Below, one piece after another: positions 1 to 11,756 of a DNA stretch of 64,000 nt (its first letter is position 1; each line of letters starts with the position of its first letter). The notes beneath the pieces were generated by a model that was not told where the DNA came from, made no database searches, and saw only the letters and a list, made by a program, of their open reading frames with translations. The position numbers and the translations under genes were made by a program. The DNA is from Paraphaeosphaeria minitans. Its lineage: Eukaryota; Ascomycota; Dothideomycetes; Pleosporales; Didymosphaeriaceae. The stretch is from positions 1,736,001 through 1,800,000 of the forward strand of contig WJXW01000004.1 in the NCBI GenBank assembly GCA_015832175.1, given 5' to 3'.

Positions 1-1436
1 CGTGGCGGTTTCAATCATGGTTTTTACTGGCTTGGGGTTCGATATGGCTCGTGGGATCGAGGGCGGTAGGTAAGCGAGAAGTTGATTGCAGCTTTAGCTG
101 CAAGATTACGTTCACATAGAGGGCGAAAGTGCATCAGTTCAGGAGCTCTGATTGGTCGCTGAATACGAGCGCTGTGATTGGCTTACAGCAGCCACCAAGA
201 CCTAGAGTTTTAGCGCCACACTAGTAGGTCACGTGCCAAACACTAAACCAACAAAAACTTGAGCACTAACACTGAAGCTCTACATATCCGTAGGCAGGTG
301 GAGAAACCTCAAAAGCACCTGCTTCTACAAGAAGGATATTCAAAATCTGCTTCTTTTTGTGATGTTTACGGACTAGTATCCTTCTATTCTGAACTTCACA
401 ACGAAGAAGAAAACATAAGAGTACTCCAAAAAATGGAAAGCATACAAGTTAATTCTTGGGCTACATGGCCTTGTTTTCAGCAGGGTCCATTTTGTGAGCC
501 TCAAAAAGTTTCAAGACCTCTTCACGTCCTTTGCGCTTAACCCACCGACGCGGGTGTGAGACTATGGGAACCCTTGGCATTCAATATCAGATCCCCATCG
601 AGACGAAAAAGAAGATCGTCGTAAAGTTTACATCCATGGATTGCACGCATGTGAACAACTCAGTGACTCAGCAGTCCAGTTCAGTCATCGTATCAGCTCA
701 AGCCTCCAGTCCTTGACCCGACTTTCCAGAACCAAAAAGCCGACCGTACGAGATGATCGATTAGTCGCTACACTGTTTCTCGCTTGTAAGATCCCGTCGC
801 TGAGATGACAGCAGTTCCGGCTGGAGCATATGCACACGAAAAGATGTCACAGGACGAGGGAGAACGCAAATATGCCCAATGCATGCAACTGACTCATATC
901 TGAAATGACATCCGCACAACCCAGCTTTTCAGAAATCCGCCCAAATCACTACAGAATCTCCTTGCCACCGTATCTAGGCCATACCCACGGCCACCACGCC
1001 GAGGAAAGCATGCGCTTGCACTGCAATGTTAACCCCCCATAGGAGTCATGTGTGCGACTGTGGGGGGCGGGTAGCACACAACCCAACTAGCGTGCCTTTG
1101 TCATCCCTGGACGGCGATAGGTATCGAACGTGCTCTGCACGACTACCCACTGCTATTTTAGCACCGAGGAAGTACCCTGTGCCACATCGGTTGCCCAGTA
1201 ACGACACCGTCTCGAAAGTACCTTTACAACTTCAACCTCCAACATGGGGATTCATACGCGAGGTTGAGATTATAGGCATATGGAACGCACACCAGAACCA
1301 CCGCATTCAAAGCTCCAATGCTCGCATCTTGACACCTGCAATCAAGCGGATAATCGACATACCGTAGACCAAGAAAGCTCATAAATTTTGCCCACTATAA
1401 ACGCCACAAATGCTATACGATGCAGCACACCCCGGC
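1..1436. other. No supported gene (left edge, 3' side of RRP5)
   Basis: I see no credible gene here. The open frames are short, of low complexity, often lack an ATG, and resemble no family I recognise. The stretch nearest 1437 is presumably the 3' UTR of RRP5. Confidence 0.6.
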
Positions 1437-4400
1437 CTACTCCTCCACCTCCACCTCCCCCTTTTCCGCCTTCTTCTCACTCCACGCCTGCTCCGCCTTC
1501 TCCGCCTTCTTTGCCTCTCCCCCAACACTCCCCTCCCACTCCTTCCACCGCCTAAACACCTGCTCCGCCCGCCTCTTCTTCATATCCGCACGCCCCATCC
1601 GCTCAAACAGGCCCCGCACATTCTCCACCCCACCGTGCTGAATTTCCAGACTGGCATACACATCCCAGACATCCCACTTCTTGGGCCATGCCGCAACGAG
1701 GCCTTCGAAGATGGTGCGTCCGCGCTCGGCATCGCCATGCTTGAATTCCAGCGCTGCGAACTTTTGCGTAAGGTAGCGGTGCTGCGGCGCGGGCACGCTT
1801 TGTGTGGCGCGTGAGAGAAGAGCGCGTGCACGAGCCGGAGATGAGGGTGAGAAGGTGGTGAGGAGGAATGTGGCGTATGAGAGCCACAGGGCGGGGTCGG
1901 GCGTGAAGGATTTGATCTTCGTCATTGACTGGTAGAGGTTGTCTGCTTTCTGTTTGGCTGTTAGTGTGCGGCCTATGAGACGCGAGAGGGACGGAATGGG
2001 ACTTACGTCGAGCTTGCCGGAGGAAATATAGATCTTGATCATGCGTTCGTGGATTTCGCGCGAGTCGTTGTTCTGGCAGGCCTCCTTGAAGGTCTCGTCG
2101 ATGAGGTCGTTGGAGCCGAAGTCGTTCTCCAGATGGAGAAGGGCGGTCCAGACGTCCAGTCGCTCCTTCTCTTCGCGAGGATTCATGGTAGCGAGGGCAC
2201 GCCGAGCGATCTGCCGGGCCTTCTCGATCTCGTTGAGCTCGCGCTGGAAGACCATGTAGCGGACCCAAAGCTCGGCATTGTTGGGTTGTCCAAGGAGAAG
2301 TCGCTCGTAGTCGGCTACAGACTGGGGCCCGAAAGCGTCGAGGTCGCCAGTGCGATCTTCCTTGATGGTGGCTTTCTTGTGTCGTCTCTTCTTCTTTGAC
2401 GCACCGTCGTTAGAATCCTCGTCGGAAGCTACTTTCGTGTCATCAGCATCGAGCGTGGCACCAGTCCAATCGAAACCGGCGGTGCTCAGGCCTGCAGCGG
2501 GCTTCGTAGAAACACCGCCGTCATCGTCGTCCGAGTCCGAATCGATGTTGGCGCCGAGCTCCTCGTCGCTGTCGGCGCTCTTCACGCTCTTCACGCTTCG
2601 CATGTCCCCATCTTCCTCCTCGTCCTCGTCCTCGTCTTCTTCCGCTGACTCAACCTCCACATCAGACACATCAGACGAGTCCTCCATATCCTCGTCATCA
2701 TCGTCGTTCTTGCCCGCGACATCGGAGTACTTCAAGCTGAACGTAACCTTTCTCTGCTTGGGGTTGACCGTCAGAACCTTGGCTTTGACGGCGTCACCCT
2801 CCTTGTACAACTCCTTGACTTTGCCTTTCTCAATGCCCTTGTCGGCCATCTTGGAAACGTGGCACAGTCCACTGACATTGCGCGACTTGTCGACGACAAG
2901 AAAAACTCCGTACTCTGCAACGTGCCGTACGGTTGCAGTGACGATCTGGCCCTTCTCGATGTCTTGGAAGCCGAGGGGTGCAACATAGTCACCCTCGATG
3001 ACAGATTTCTTCAAACTCATGAGCGGGTTCCTCTGCTGGTCGTCATTCGCCGTGATTTTTCCTTTGACCATCTGATCGACTTGGAACTTCTCACGCCAAT
3101 CTTTCACATACTCATCGCTGAGATGGCCCACCGCAACCATGGCGTCAACTCCAGAGCCGAGGCGAACGTAGATAGCCTTTTCGTCGACTCTCTTGACAAA
3201 TCCTCGAACGACCTGGCCGACCTTGAGATCTTTCCGGGATGTGACCTCGGCATCCTTGACCGGCAGAGAGGAACTGAGGACCTTGGATGGTCGTGCAGAC
3301 AAGCTGATCTTCTTATTGGCTGGGTCCACATGTGTAACTGACACACGGATAACGTCGCCCACCTTGAACTCTGAAGGCTTAGCTTGATCGTAGTCGTCCG
3401 ATAGTTGCTCCAGGAAGATTGGTCCGGCGACGTTCTCGTTGATTTGGACAACAATGTGGGAGTCGTGGAGTTTTGTGACACGAGCCGGCAGTACTAGGCC
3501 AGACTTCAAGTCTTTCAGTGTAAGCGACTTGACTGAGTCACTGGACACAGCGGTGAAATCCAGACGGTTTTTGCTGACATCGATATCTTTGACGCGAACT
3601 CGAAGGGCTGAACCGACGGGGAAGTTCTCCTCGACATCTCCAAGCAAGTTGAGATCTTCTGTAAGGTCGAAGAAATCTATTCGACCACGAATGGTGGCGG
3701 AGATGTTGACCCAGGCGGAACGATCGTTGTGGTTGTTCACGAAAGCGACGAATGAATCTCCTTTGGAGATCTTGTCCAGGGCCAACAAGTCGGTCTCGCT
3801 GTTGATCCCATCGCGTGTGGTCAGCTCGTAGATGCTGTTCTTGCCTTGCCGGTGGCTTATGGGAAGGAAACGATAGTTCTTTGCATCATGCATGCCGACC
3901 GTGGTAACTTGGATGGTCTGCCCAGTCTGGAATTGCAGGTGCGGGTGTTTCTTGTCAACGATCTCATCCCAGCTCTTGAACAACTCCGAAATGTGGATGC
4001 GACCATCGACGTTGTCGGCAATCCGAACGTTGATCTGAGTAGGCTTCGGCGAACGAACGCGCACAGCAAGCTTGGTACCGAATCCAATATCCGCGGTGGA
4101 CTTGATGTTCTCATCGACAGGGTTGACTGCAAATATGGCTGATGATGCTAGCTGCTTCTTGGGCTCCTCCGACTCCGCTGGCTTAAGAGAGAGCCATAGT
4201 CGTTTTTTCTCCAAATCCACGTGAGTGACACGGGCGGTAATGGACTGATCCTGACGCAGTCCGAAAGCTGGCTTTAACAGCATGTCTTCCAGCAGGGATG
4301 ACTTGAATATAGGACCGCTGACACCGCCAGCGAATTCAACGAACACCTTGTCAGGGTCAATAGCGCGAATGAAGCCATGCACAGTCGAGCCAGCTTTCAC

Positions 4401-6939
4401 ATCATCGACCTTCGTAATGAGTTTCTTTGCCTGCGCATCTTTTCGGAGACTAGGCTTGTTTGTGAGAACCACAGTCCTTGACTTGCGGTGCTTTTGGAGG
4501 ACAATGAGATCATCGAGTAGTCCCCCAACACGGACGCGCGCCATCGTCGACTGGTCCTTCTTCTCTGAGCCGTCGGTGAGGTGACCGACCCTAAGTGTGC
4601 CCTTGACGCCACCTTCCAACTCCACCATAACAGAGTCGGTGCCCTTTTCCTCGACGGTGCCTTTCACAACATCGCCAATTGCTAGCTCGTTAAATTTGGT
4701 TTCCTTGTCTGCATTGACGGCTGCAGGGTCTTTGCACGAGACGACGACACGGTGTTCTTCGGGGTTGACGGAAAGGACGCGAACATTGACCACCTGGCCT
4801 CTGGCAAAATGTCGCGTAGCGTCTGCGATGTACGCTTCGCTCATCTCAGCAGCGGGAAGCCAGGCTCGCAGGCTACCGTAGAAGTGGACCAGTGCTCCTG
4901 CAGGTTTGACATTGACCAGTGTCCCAGGACCAGTAGCACCAACAGAGAGTTGAGAGTAGTTTGACCATGGCTCAACATCCGAGTTCACGAGGGATTTCTT
5001 CAGAGTTAGTCGTACTTGATGCTTCTGCACATCAACGTATAGTACACGCGCAGTAACCGGCGCGTTTTCACGGAATTTACGCTCGGGATGCTGGAGTTTC
5101 GTATCGGCCAAATGAATCTCAGAAACCGCTGCGTTGATTCCGTCCGCTAGATGCACAAGGAGGGCAGTAGACCCATCCCTGTCTGCGAACAGCTTCTGGA
5201 CCTTGCCCTTGACTACCTGTCCCACCTTGATCTCGTCAATGCGAAGGAAAGGCTGTGAAAGGACCTTTTCTTCGAGGGAAAGTCGGTACATGCCGTCGAA
5301 AGCACTGAAGCCAATGACACGGGCCTTGTGTGTTGACGCCAACTGGAAAGGACCAGAGCCCTCCATCGGCATCTCAACTCTTTCATCCGCAAGCCTATTC
5401 AAGGGAGCGAAACCAGCGACATCGCGAGGACCAAGGGCAAAGAAAACTCCAAGCATGGGAACAACCTTCGTGACCTTTGCTTCCTCGACAATAGAAGACA
5501 AAGGAATGACATCCAGGGGAGTCTTCCGCTCTTTCGCTTTTCCAGTCATACGGGTGGTCAAGGAGAGGATATGATCGATGAGCGAGACCCCGACTCTCTT
5601 CACGTCATCGTCATCCTCGGCTGTGAAAATAATCCTGGCCTTTATCTTCATTCCAGTGTTGTACTTCTCAGTGAGATCGGTTGCCTTCTCGGCGGCTCCA
5701 GAATGAATGGTGTCGGCGGTTGCGTCGATGAGACCCATCACCTTGCCAGTAAGAGTATTGGGCGATGTTTCAGTGATGAGAAACTCGACCGCAGTTCCAG
5801 GGAGGAACACGTCGATAGTGGGCGCATCCGTAAGCGTGTGACCCTTCTTCAGATTCCCTGCTTGGGCGTGATCCGCCAGTAGCTTGACGATCCTGCCGTC
5901 AGCGTTTACACCGGATACCAGACACAAGAACACAGCGCCCTCCTGGATCTTGGCGTGGTCAATTGACGCACCCAACTCTTTCTTGCCCAGGAAGCCCTTC
6001 AGATTCTTCTCATCCATGCCCAAGTCCATGACCAGGCCGTGGTCTTCGTTGCTGATGACAGACGCCTGGACCATGAGGTTCTCTACCAGGCTCGATTTCG
6101 AAAGGCCTCTGTTCACAGCGTGGGGGTGGATAGACAGCTCCAGCTTGCGCTTCGCTGTGAATTCTCCAGGAGCAGCGTCTTCGGAAAGAGAGGCCACACG
6201 TGCACGCAGGTACTGCCCAACGGTGAACATGGTTCTCAAATCAACATCCTCGGAATCATCCTCGTCGTCGTCGACCTCTTCGAGCTCCTCGTTCTCTTTG
6301 AGGAGCTTCTCTATCCTCTCGTCGAGCTTGTCGGAGATTGCGGTGATGGGTACGTATCCTACGAGACCGTTGGGGAGAGCAAGAGCGATGTCCTGTGCGG
6401 TGACGTCGATGATCTGTCCCAGAACGAGAGTGCCGATTGCGAGGTTCTGCACATGTTAGCCAGCGCCATGCGGTTGCTCGGCCTGAACACACCTTGAATG
6501 TCAAGCCTTCGGCCCTGATCTTGTGGACCTCCTCCTCGTCGCCAAGCGCGTTCTTGTTCTTCTTCGCTCTGCGCTTCTTGGACTTGGTTGGGGCATCCTC
6601 GTCGCCGCTTCCCATGTCTTCATCCTCGTCGCTCGTCCCATCGTCTCCACCACGCTTCTTCCCTCCGGCCTGCTCGAACAGCACATCCTGGTTGGCCTTG
6701 ATCTGGATTTGCTTGTGCTCCAGAGGTGTCAAGACGCTGGCACCTCCACGCGGAAACGACTTTTCCTCGTCCTTGAAAATGCTGTTCTGCGTGGAAATGT
6801 CGGGCTTCACTTTCGCGGGCGGCGGTTGGTCTGCGGCGTCGGATTTGCGCTGGCGCTTTGCAGATCGGTCTTGCGGGGCGCTCCTCTCTTTCTTTGCGGG
6901 AGCGCTGCCCTGGTCTGCTTTCCGTTTAATAGCGCCCAT
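1437..6939 (-). CDS. RRP5: rRNA biogenesis protein RRP5 (S1 repeats plus HAT/TPR)
   Basis: Large nucleolar RNA-binding protein needed for pre-rRNA processing of both ribosomal subunits. Exons on the minus strand are 6939-6493, 6446-2007 and 1949-1437, summing to 1800 codons (1799 aa). The lysine-rich start (MGAIKRKADQ) and acidic stretches are followed by about a dozen S1 repeats of the form G-x-V-x-G-x-V with a G-V-x-G core. Next come an acidic/serine linker and a basic KKKRRHKK patch, then C-terminal HAT repeats beginning near NNAELWVRYMVFQRELNE. The 46 bp first intron has a GCTAAC branch point. The 57 bp second intron (1950-2006; GTAAGT donor, ACTAACAG branch) is in frame and stop-free, so a plain ORF caller would translate it. 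Removing it gives the family-like SGKLDKADNLYQ. I chose the start at 6939 over an in-frame upstream ATG at 7077 because MGAIKRKA resembles fungal RRP5 N-termini. Confidence 0.95.
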
Positions 6940-7270
6940 TGCGGGTGTCTTGGGTGTGGATAATGCACCTCTAACTTTTCGCCAGTCGAACTTTCCTCTC
7001 GAAAAAAAGAGTGGGGCGGTAGTTCGGTTTTTCCGCCGCCCGAGCACGGACAAGGCAGGCGCGGGGGCCACTGCCACTTAACGCGCCAAACCTGGGCAGT
7101 CGCGACCACGCGCGCGAGGAACGGCCGTGCGCCCAATCCAACCTCTCCCCCTCAGCTCCGTTATATTCGTCTCGTCCTCGGTTGCTGGACTGAAAGTTTT
7201 CTTCCTCGCAGTCCAGCTCTTCTTCACGCCAATTGCCTCTTTCCCACATGTACCAGTGATAACAGGAATT
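6940..7270. promoter_or_regulatory. Divergent promoter between RRP5 and the Cdt2-like gene
   Basis: 331 bp separate the chosen ATGs of two head-to-head genes, so both core promoters must lie here. No TATA box is obvious. Pyrimidine-rich runs precede the plus-strand start, as is common in filamentous fungi. If the upstream in-frame ATGs at 7077 (-) and 7127 (+) were used, the spacer would shrink to about 50 bp, which argues against them. Confidence 0.6.
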
Positions 7271-9298
7271 ATGTCGTCGTCGCCGTGCACTGCGCGCATG
7301 TCAGAGCTGCCGAGCTCGCCGCCACCAGCACACGTCGCGAACGCGGGCAGCCGCAAGGTCAGAAAACCGCCGCCCATCACCCCAAAACGCTTCCAGAAGT
7401 TTTTTACTCCGCGCAATTCGACACACGGCTCTTCGCGGCTCTCCAGCTCCGGGCGGCAGCTGCAGGATATCACGCGCGCCGCCATTAATCGCAGCAATGG
7501 CACGCACAGGACCACGCCCCGCAAGACAGTGAACTTCGCCGACATTGAGGTCGACAAGGGCCTGCAGACCCCCCAGCTCAGCTCTCGCAAGCGTAAGACG
7601 CCCTATCTTTCACCAGACAGCTCCCCAGCTCAGTCATCGCCTACAAAACGCCACAAGTACGCGACCCCGCCGCCCTTCAACATTCTCGAAGATGCGCCCG
7701 CATTCGATGAGCCGCCTGTCCCTGTCTTCCCAGACCCAATACGACGACTGAAGAGCTTAGGGGGGACCTCGCGAAAGCTGAATCGCTCGTTTGGCGGTAT
7801 ACTGAGTGTTGGGCGTGGTCTGCGGCGGGATCACTGCGCGGCGTCGTGGCACGACCACACTGTCAACTTTTACAGTTCAGCCGAGGATCATTATGAGCTG
7901 CCTCAAGGCGCTCCGCCATTCTGCACCGCTTCATGCAACGTCAATTCACTGGTCGCCGTTGGCGATGAGGATGGCTGGGTCCACCTGCTCGATGCGGAGG
8001 ATGACAAACCGACCAGCTTCTCGAAAGCTCATGTATCCTGGAGAGCTCATGGAAACGCGATCATGGACATTCAGTTCTCCTCCGACGATTCTTGGATTGC
8101 CACCGCCTCGGGTGACCAGACGGGACAGATCATCGATGCTCGGACTCAACAGACCGTCCACGTTCTGGCCAAGCACAAGTCCTCCGTGAAGCAGATACGA
8201 TTTCAACCCGGAGACGACAGCATCGTAGCAACCTCGAGTCGTGACGGTGCTGTCCAGATTTGGGATCTAAGGTGCAAGGGCGGTCACACCAACGTACATC
8301 CCGCTTGGGGTGACGATGTGCCATACGCTAGCACTATCAAGTCGCTTGCTTCTGCCCACGCAGACATTGGACCAATTAGCGACGCCAATATGAATATCAA
8401 GAGCTCGGCCAACCGGAAAAGTGAAGCGTTGAGCCGACGCAACGATGTATCGGTCACTGCCCTCTCGTTTCTGCCAACAGGTCGTCAGCATCTGTTGCTG
8501 ACAGCTTCGGATGCATCAACGAGTGTCAAGCTGTGGGATATACGAGGCCGATATTCTCTGCGCGGGCCTGCTGTGCCTATCTCCACCACGAGACACCCCG
8601 AATCGCACACTCGGCACCGCCACTTCGCGATTAACTCGCTGACCCTGAGTGGCGATGCAGCTCGCTTGTACGCCCTGAGCAAAGACAACACAGTCTACGC
8701 ATACTCAACAAGTCATCTTATCTTAGGTGTCGCTCCGGAACTCTCTTCCACCTCGTCGAAGCATCAGAGGGCCCAGCAAGACGCCCTGGGACCAATCTAC
8801 GGTTTCCGACATCGCAACTTTCATGCAGGCTCGTTTTACGTGAAAGCATCGCTCCGTAAAGCCTCAGGCGACAAGCCAGAGCTCTTGGCCGTTGGGAGCA
8901 CCGACGGCTGCCCGGTGCTGTTTCCTACTGATGAGACCTTTCTCAAGCGTGAAAATACCCGGACCGAAGAATTTCCCGAGCTCCCCCAGCTACGGAGATC
9001 ATCTCGCCCGACGCTCGCTCGCAATGTGTCTACTGGGAGCAAGTTTCCTTGCATGCTGACCGATACAATCCCTATCTACGAGCATGGCACACCCTTGATC
9101 CGTGGACACGACGCGGAGGTGACCAGCGTGTCTTGGACAAAGAGTGGGTCCTTGATCAGTGTTGGCGACGACTTCCGTGTTCGGAGATGGAAGGAAGGCT
9201 CCAGGGCGCGGGAGTTGAGGCTGAACGGAGAGACTGAAGGGAAAAGGTGGCAGTGTGGATGGGCAGTCGCACCCGACGGCTATGACGAGGATGAGTAA
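7271..9298 (+). CDS. cdt2: WD40 protein, Cdt2/DTL-like CRL4 substrate receptor
   Basis: Intronless 675 aa WD40 protein. The N-terminal 130 residues are disordered and basic and contain TPKRFQKFFTPR, a PIP-like aromatic pair. The WD40 propeller follows, with blades ending in VQIWDLR and VKLWDIR. The WD-x-R endings are the DWD-box pattern used to bind DDB1, and a final blade lies near VTSVSWTKSGSLISVGDD. Cdt2 is known to recruit Cdt1 and other replication factors to CUL4-DDB1 for ubiquitylation during S phase. Assignment rests on architecture and the IATSSRDGAVQIWDLR-like blade. Another DDB1-associated WD40 receptor is possible. The start was chosen at MSSSPCTARMSELPSS; an in-frame ATG at 7127 would add a hydrophobic leader that makes no sense for a nuclear protein. 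Confidence 0.75.
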   Translation: MSSSPCTARMSELPSSPPPAHVANAGSRKVRKPPPITPKRFQKFFTPRNSTHGSSRLSSSGRQLQDITRAAINRSNGTHRTTPRKTVNFADIEVDKGLQTPQLSSRKRKTPYLSPDSSPAQSSPTKRHKYATPPPFNILEDAPAFDEPPVPVFPDPIRRLKSLGGTSRKLNRSFGGILSVGRGLRRDHCAASWHDHTVNFYSSAEDHYELPQGAPPFCTASCNVNSLVAVGDEDGWVHLLDAEDDKPTSFSKAHVSWRAHGNAIMDIQFSSDDSWIATASGDQTGQIIDARTQQTVHVLAKHKSSVKQIRFQPGDDSIVATSSRDGAVQIWDLRCKGGHTNVHPAWGDDVPYASTIKSLASAHADIGPISDANMNIKSSANRKSEALSRRNDVSVTALSFLPTGRQHLLLTASDASTSVKLWDIRGRYSLRGPAVPISTTRHPESHTRHRHFAINSLTLSGDAARLYALSKDNTVYAYSTSHLILGVAPELSSTSSKHQRAQQDALGPIYGFRHRNFHAGSFYVKASLRKASGDKPELLAVGSTDGCPVLFPTDETFLKRENTRTEEFPELPQLRRSSRPTLARNVSTGSKFPCMLTDTIPIYEHGTPLIRGHDAEVTSVSWTKSGSLISVGDDFRVRRWKEGSRARELRLNGETEGKRWQCGWAVAPDGYDEDE

Positions 9299-9773
9299 GC
9301 ATGAGATGCAGTGAGGCATGGCATTATGGTGTGACGATCACAGCAGTTGATGTTTCGATGCATTCTGGGAGGAGTTTTTTGCATTTTGCGCATTGCTTGT
9401 ATACCCTTAGTTTTTCAGCGTGGCGTTTCGGCATTGGGAACATATCGAGGTGTACGAAGCGCATTCCTGGACATATTCAATATCGAAAGAAGATCTGTAC
9501 GACGCATCCTTTCAGCTTTATGAAGTGTGATCACTCCAAAAAGGTAAAGAAATGACCGTGGTTTCATCACACAAAAGATGATGGAGATTCTCAAGCACTG
9601 CCTCTGCTCTCGATACTAGCATTCTTGATGTAGTCCTCGCCAAGCCGCTAGGATTAAGCCAATCGTCTTCTTACGCTACGCCCAACTTCTTTCGAGGCGG
9701 TGAACCTTCCTGGCTCCCGTTATCAGAGGACTTTATCCTACTTTACCACTTTGCAGCGCTCGGGAATGCCAAG
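9299..9773. other. Intergenic, 3' UTR and promoter space
   Basis: 475 bp between two plus-strand genes. It presumably holds the 3' UTR of the WD40 gene and the promoter of the next gene. I see no coding signal. Confidence 0.5.
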
Positions 9774-11132
9774 ATGGTATCGCCTCCGCGTCATGTACCA
9801 ACCCGTGGCTTAAATTTCCCGGGGAGCTTTTTCCTGCTGAGCCATGAAGCCGATGGATTCCAGTGCCCCACTCCGAGCAACGCAGGTCTTCTGCAAATGT
9901 TCCCGAAGGAGAGCCCACCCACTTGGATCGACTCAGCTCCGTGGCTTTGGACTACGTTCGCACGGCCGGTTGCCGAAACGCAGTTCTCACAGTCGTATCT
10001 TCCGAAGCAAAGCAAACCCCTAGCTCCAATAGAACGCCTCCCAAATGAGTTGCTCGACCAGGTGCTCAACTACATCCAGGATGAAGAGAGGGATGTACTG
10101 GCCTGGGGTGTTTCTTCCAATGTAATATGGTCCTATGTTCTGCGCCTCATCCGCAAGCAGAACGAACGCTTCGTAGGTCTGTGGAGCGGCAAAGAGGTGG
10201 GCTTTTACGGCTACATCCCCACATCAGACGACGATGTTTTCCAATGCCGGTCAGTCTGGGACCGGCGACCAGCCATGACGAATGCCCCAGACTTCCTGGA
10301 AACCTACAACGTCGACGAGCGCCGCCTCTCCGACGTCATCACCACAGCGGCCCAGCGTTGGGCAGAGGTCGTGGACACTGCAAAGTTTCTTTCGCGCTCA
10401 CAAGCACCCGGGTGGGATGCCATCAAGGACACCGACTGGCGCAAGATCGAGCGCGACCTCTTCTTCCACGCCTACCCCCAGTCCCGCACCTGGGTCCTGC
10501 GCAACCTCACCAACTCCGAATTCATCCGCTCGGACAAACTCACGCCCTCGGCGCGCCATTCCTCCGACATATCGCGCCCGAAACTCCCCTCGCGATCCTC
10601 TACCTTTATCAAAATGCTGAAGCCCTTCACCTCCGACAAGAAGACAAGCAAAGACAAGGCTCCGGCGAATTTAGCACCTAATTCTAGCGACGACGCCTTC
10701 TCCACATCCCCTCTCACCTTCGCCCAGCTCCTCCTCACCCTCACCGCCCACTCCGACATCCCCTCCCACCACGAGCTCGTATTCGCCTTCCACGACGGCC
10801 GCTGGCGCGGGCACTGCTTCGACATCATTCCCCTTTCATCTCACCTCTCCGAGACCAAAGAGGCGGACTGGGCAGACGTCTCCGAGCTGGCCGTCGACGA
10901 CGTCGCAAACCTTCGGTATTGGGTCCATCAGTTGGAAGGCGATGGGGATAGTTGCCCGAAGGAACTGAAGCCGCATGTCGAGGCGGATCGGAACATGTAT
11001 CATAATTGGGAGGGCCTGGAGGCACCATTGCTCGGAAGGGGGGCGAAACTGCGGGGCAGATGGATGTTGAAGAAGCCGATGCAGACAGGGGTGTTGATGA
11101 GAGCAGCGGGGGGAAGTAGGGAGAGGCTGTGA
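9774..11132 (+). CDS. F-box-like fungal protein of unknown function
   Basis: Intronless 452 aa frame. An F-box-like helix set begins near residue 85 (IERLPNELLDQVLNYI), matching the LP-x-E-L-L/I pattern that opens fungal F-boxes. The region after it (WSYVLRLIRKQNERFVGLW, GFYGYIPTSDDDVF, NAPDFLETYNVDERRL) resembles large families of fungal F-box hypotheticals. A Lys/Ser-rich disordered segment near residues 270-310 separates it from a C-terminal domain containing HHELVFAFHDGRWRGHCFD. F-box proteins usually act as substrate adaptors of SCF ubiquitin ligases; the substrate cannot be read here. An internal Met near residue 42 (MFPKESPPTW) is an alternative start. Confidence 0.65.
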   Translation: MVSPPRHVPTRGLNFPGSFFLLSHEADGFQCPTPSNAGLLQMFPKESPPTWIDSAPWLWTTFARPVAETQFSQSYLPKQSKPLAPIERLPNELLDQVLNYIQDEERDVLAWGVSSNVIWSYVLRLIRKQNERFVGLWSGKEVGFYGYIPTSDDDVFQCRSVWDRRPAMTNAPDFLETYNVDERRLSDVITTAAQRWAEVVDTAKFLSRSQAPGWDAIKDTDWRKIERDLFFHAYPQSRTWVLRNLTNSEFIRSDKLTPSARHSSDISRPKLPSRSSTFIKMLKPFTSDKKTSKDKAPANLAPNSSDDAFSTSPLTFAQLLLTLTAHSDIPSHHELVFAFHDGRWRGHCFDIIPLSSHLSETKEADWADVSELAVDDVANLRYWVHQLEGDGDSCPKELKPHVEADRNMYHNWEGLEAPLLGRGAKLRGRWMLKKPMQTGVLMRAAGGSRERL

Positions 11133-11756
11133 GGAGGCGTTTTGAGGGGCTGAGCAGGGATGATTGTTAGATTAGATGGAGCTTTTTTGCAGAATAATGT
11201 ACAGCAAGTTGCGGTCACTCTTCGGTAAGAATGTAACTAGTATGCGTAGAAGCGATCCCCAAACGAAATTTCAAGATGCGGCTCTTGGGGGGGCGTGTCC
11301 AGCAATTTGGCTTGGAGTCGATGTAGCACCTGCATCACCTACATTACCTACAGTTGCGACTAGCGTAGCCGGGGTCGTGCCTTCGTCTCAAGCAAACATA
11401 AGAAGGCCTCACTCCCCACTCACATTTCCGACTTTCTCGCAACCTTTTTATCCAATAAAAGATCCTCTACGAGCTTCTCTGGCAAACCCAGCCTCGCGTC
11501 GCGCAACGACCATTTGTCACTGGGCAGCTGCCTGAATTTGCCCATCGTGAAGCCTGCAGGATGGACCAACCACGATCTCTCACGGCTCATCTCGGTTGCG
11601 AAGAAGGCGCATGGATCGATCTCTCCTACCAGCATTGTAAGAACGGGGCCAACGCATCGGAACCGCAAGCCAATCAGGCCCTAAGCAACGACCGGTGGGT
11701 TAGAAAAAGACAGGGATTGATCGAGGGCACTCCCTCGTAGGACTATTTATATCTCG
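11133..11756. other. Intergenic, no gene seen
   Basis: 624 bp with short frames only, none family-like. It probably holds the 3' UTR of the F-box-like gene and sequence upstream of the C2H2 locus. Confidence 0.5.

Noticed and set aside
2350..6459. Many plus-strand open frames across RRP5
   Set aside because: Antisense shadows of the acidic and S1-coding minus strand (Ser-rich translations of Asp/Glu codons).
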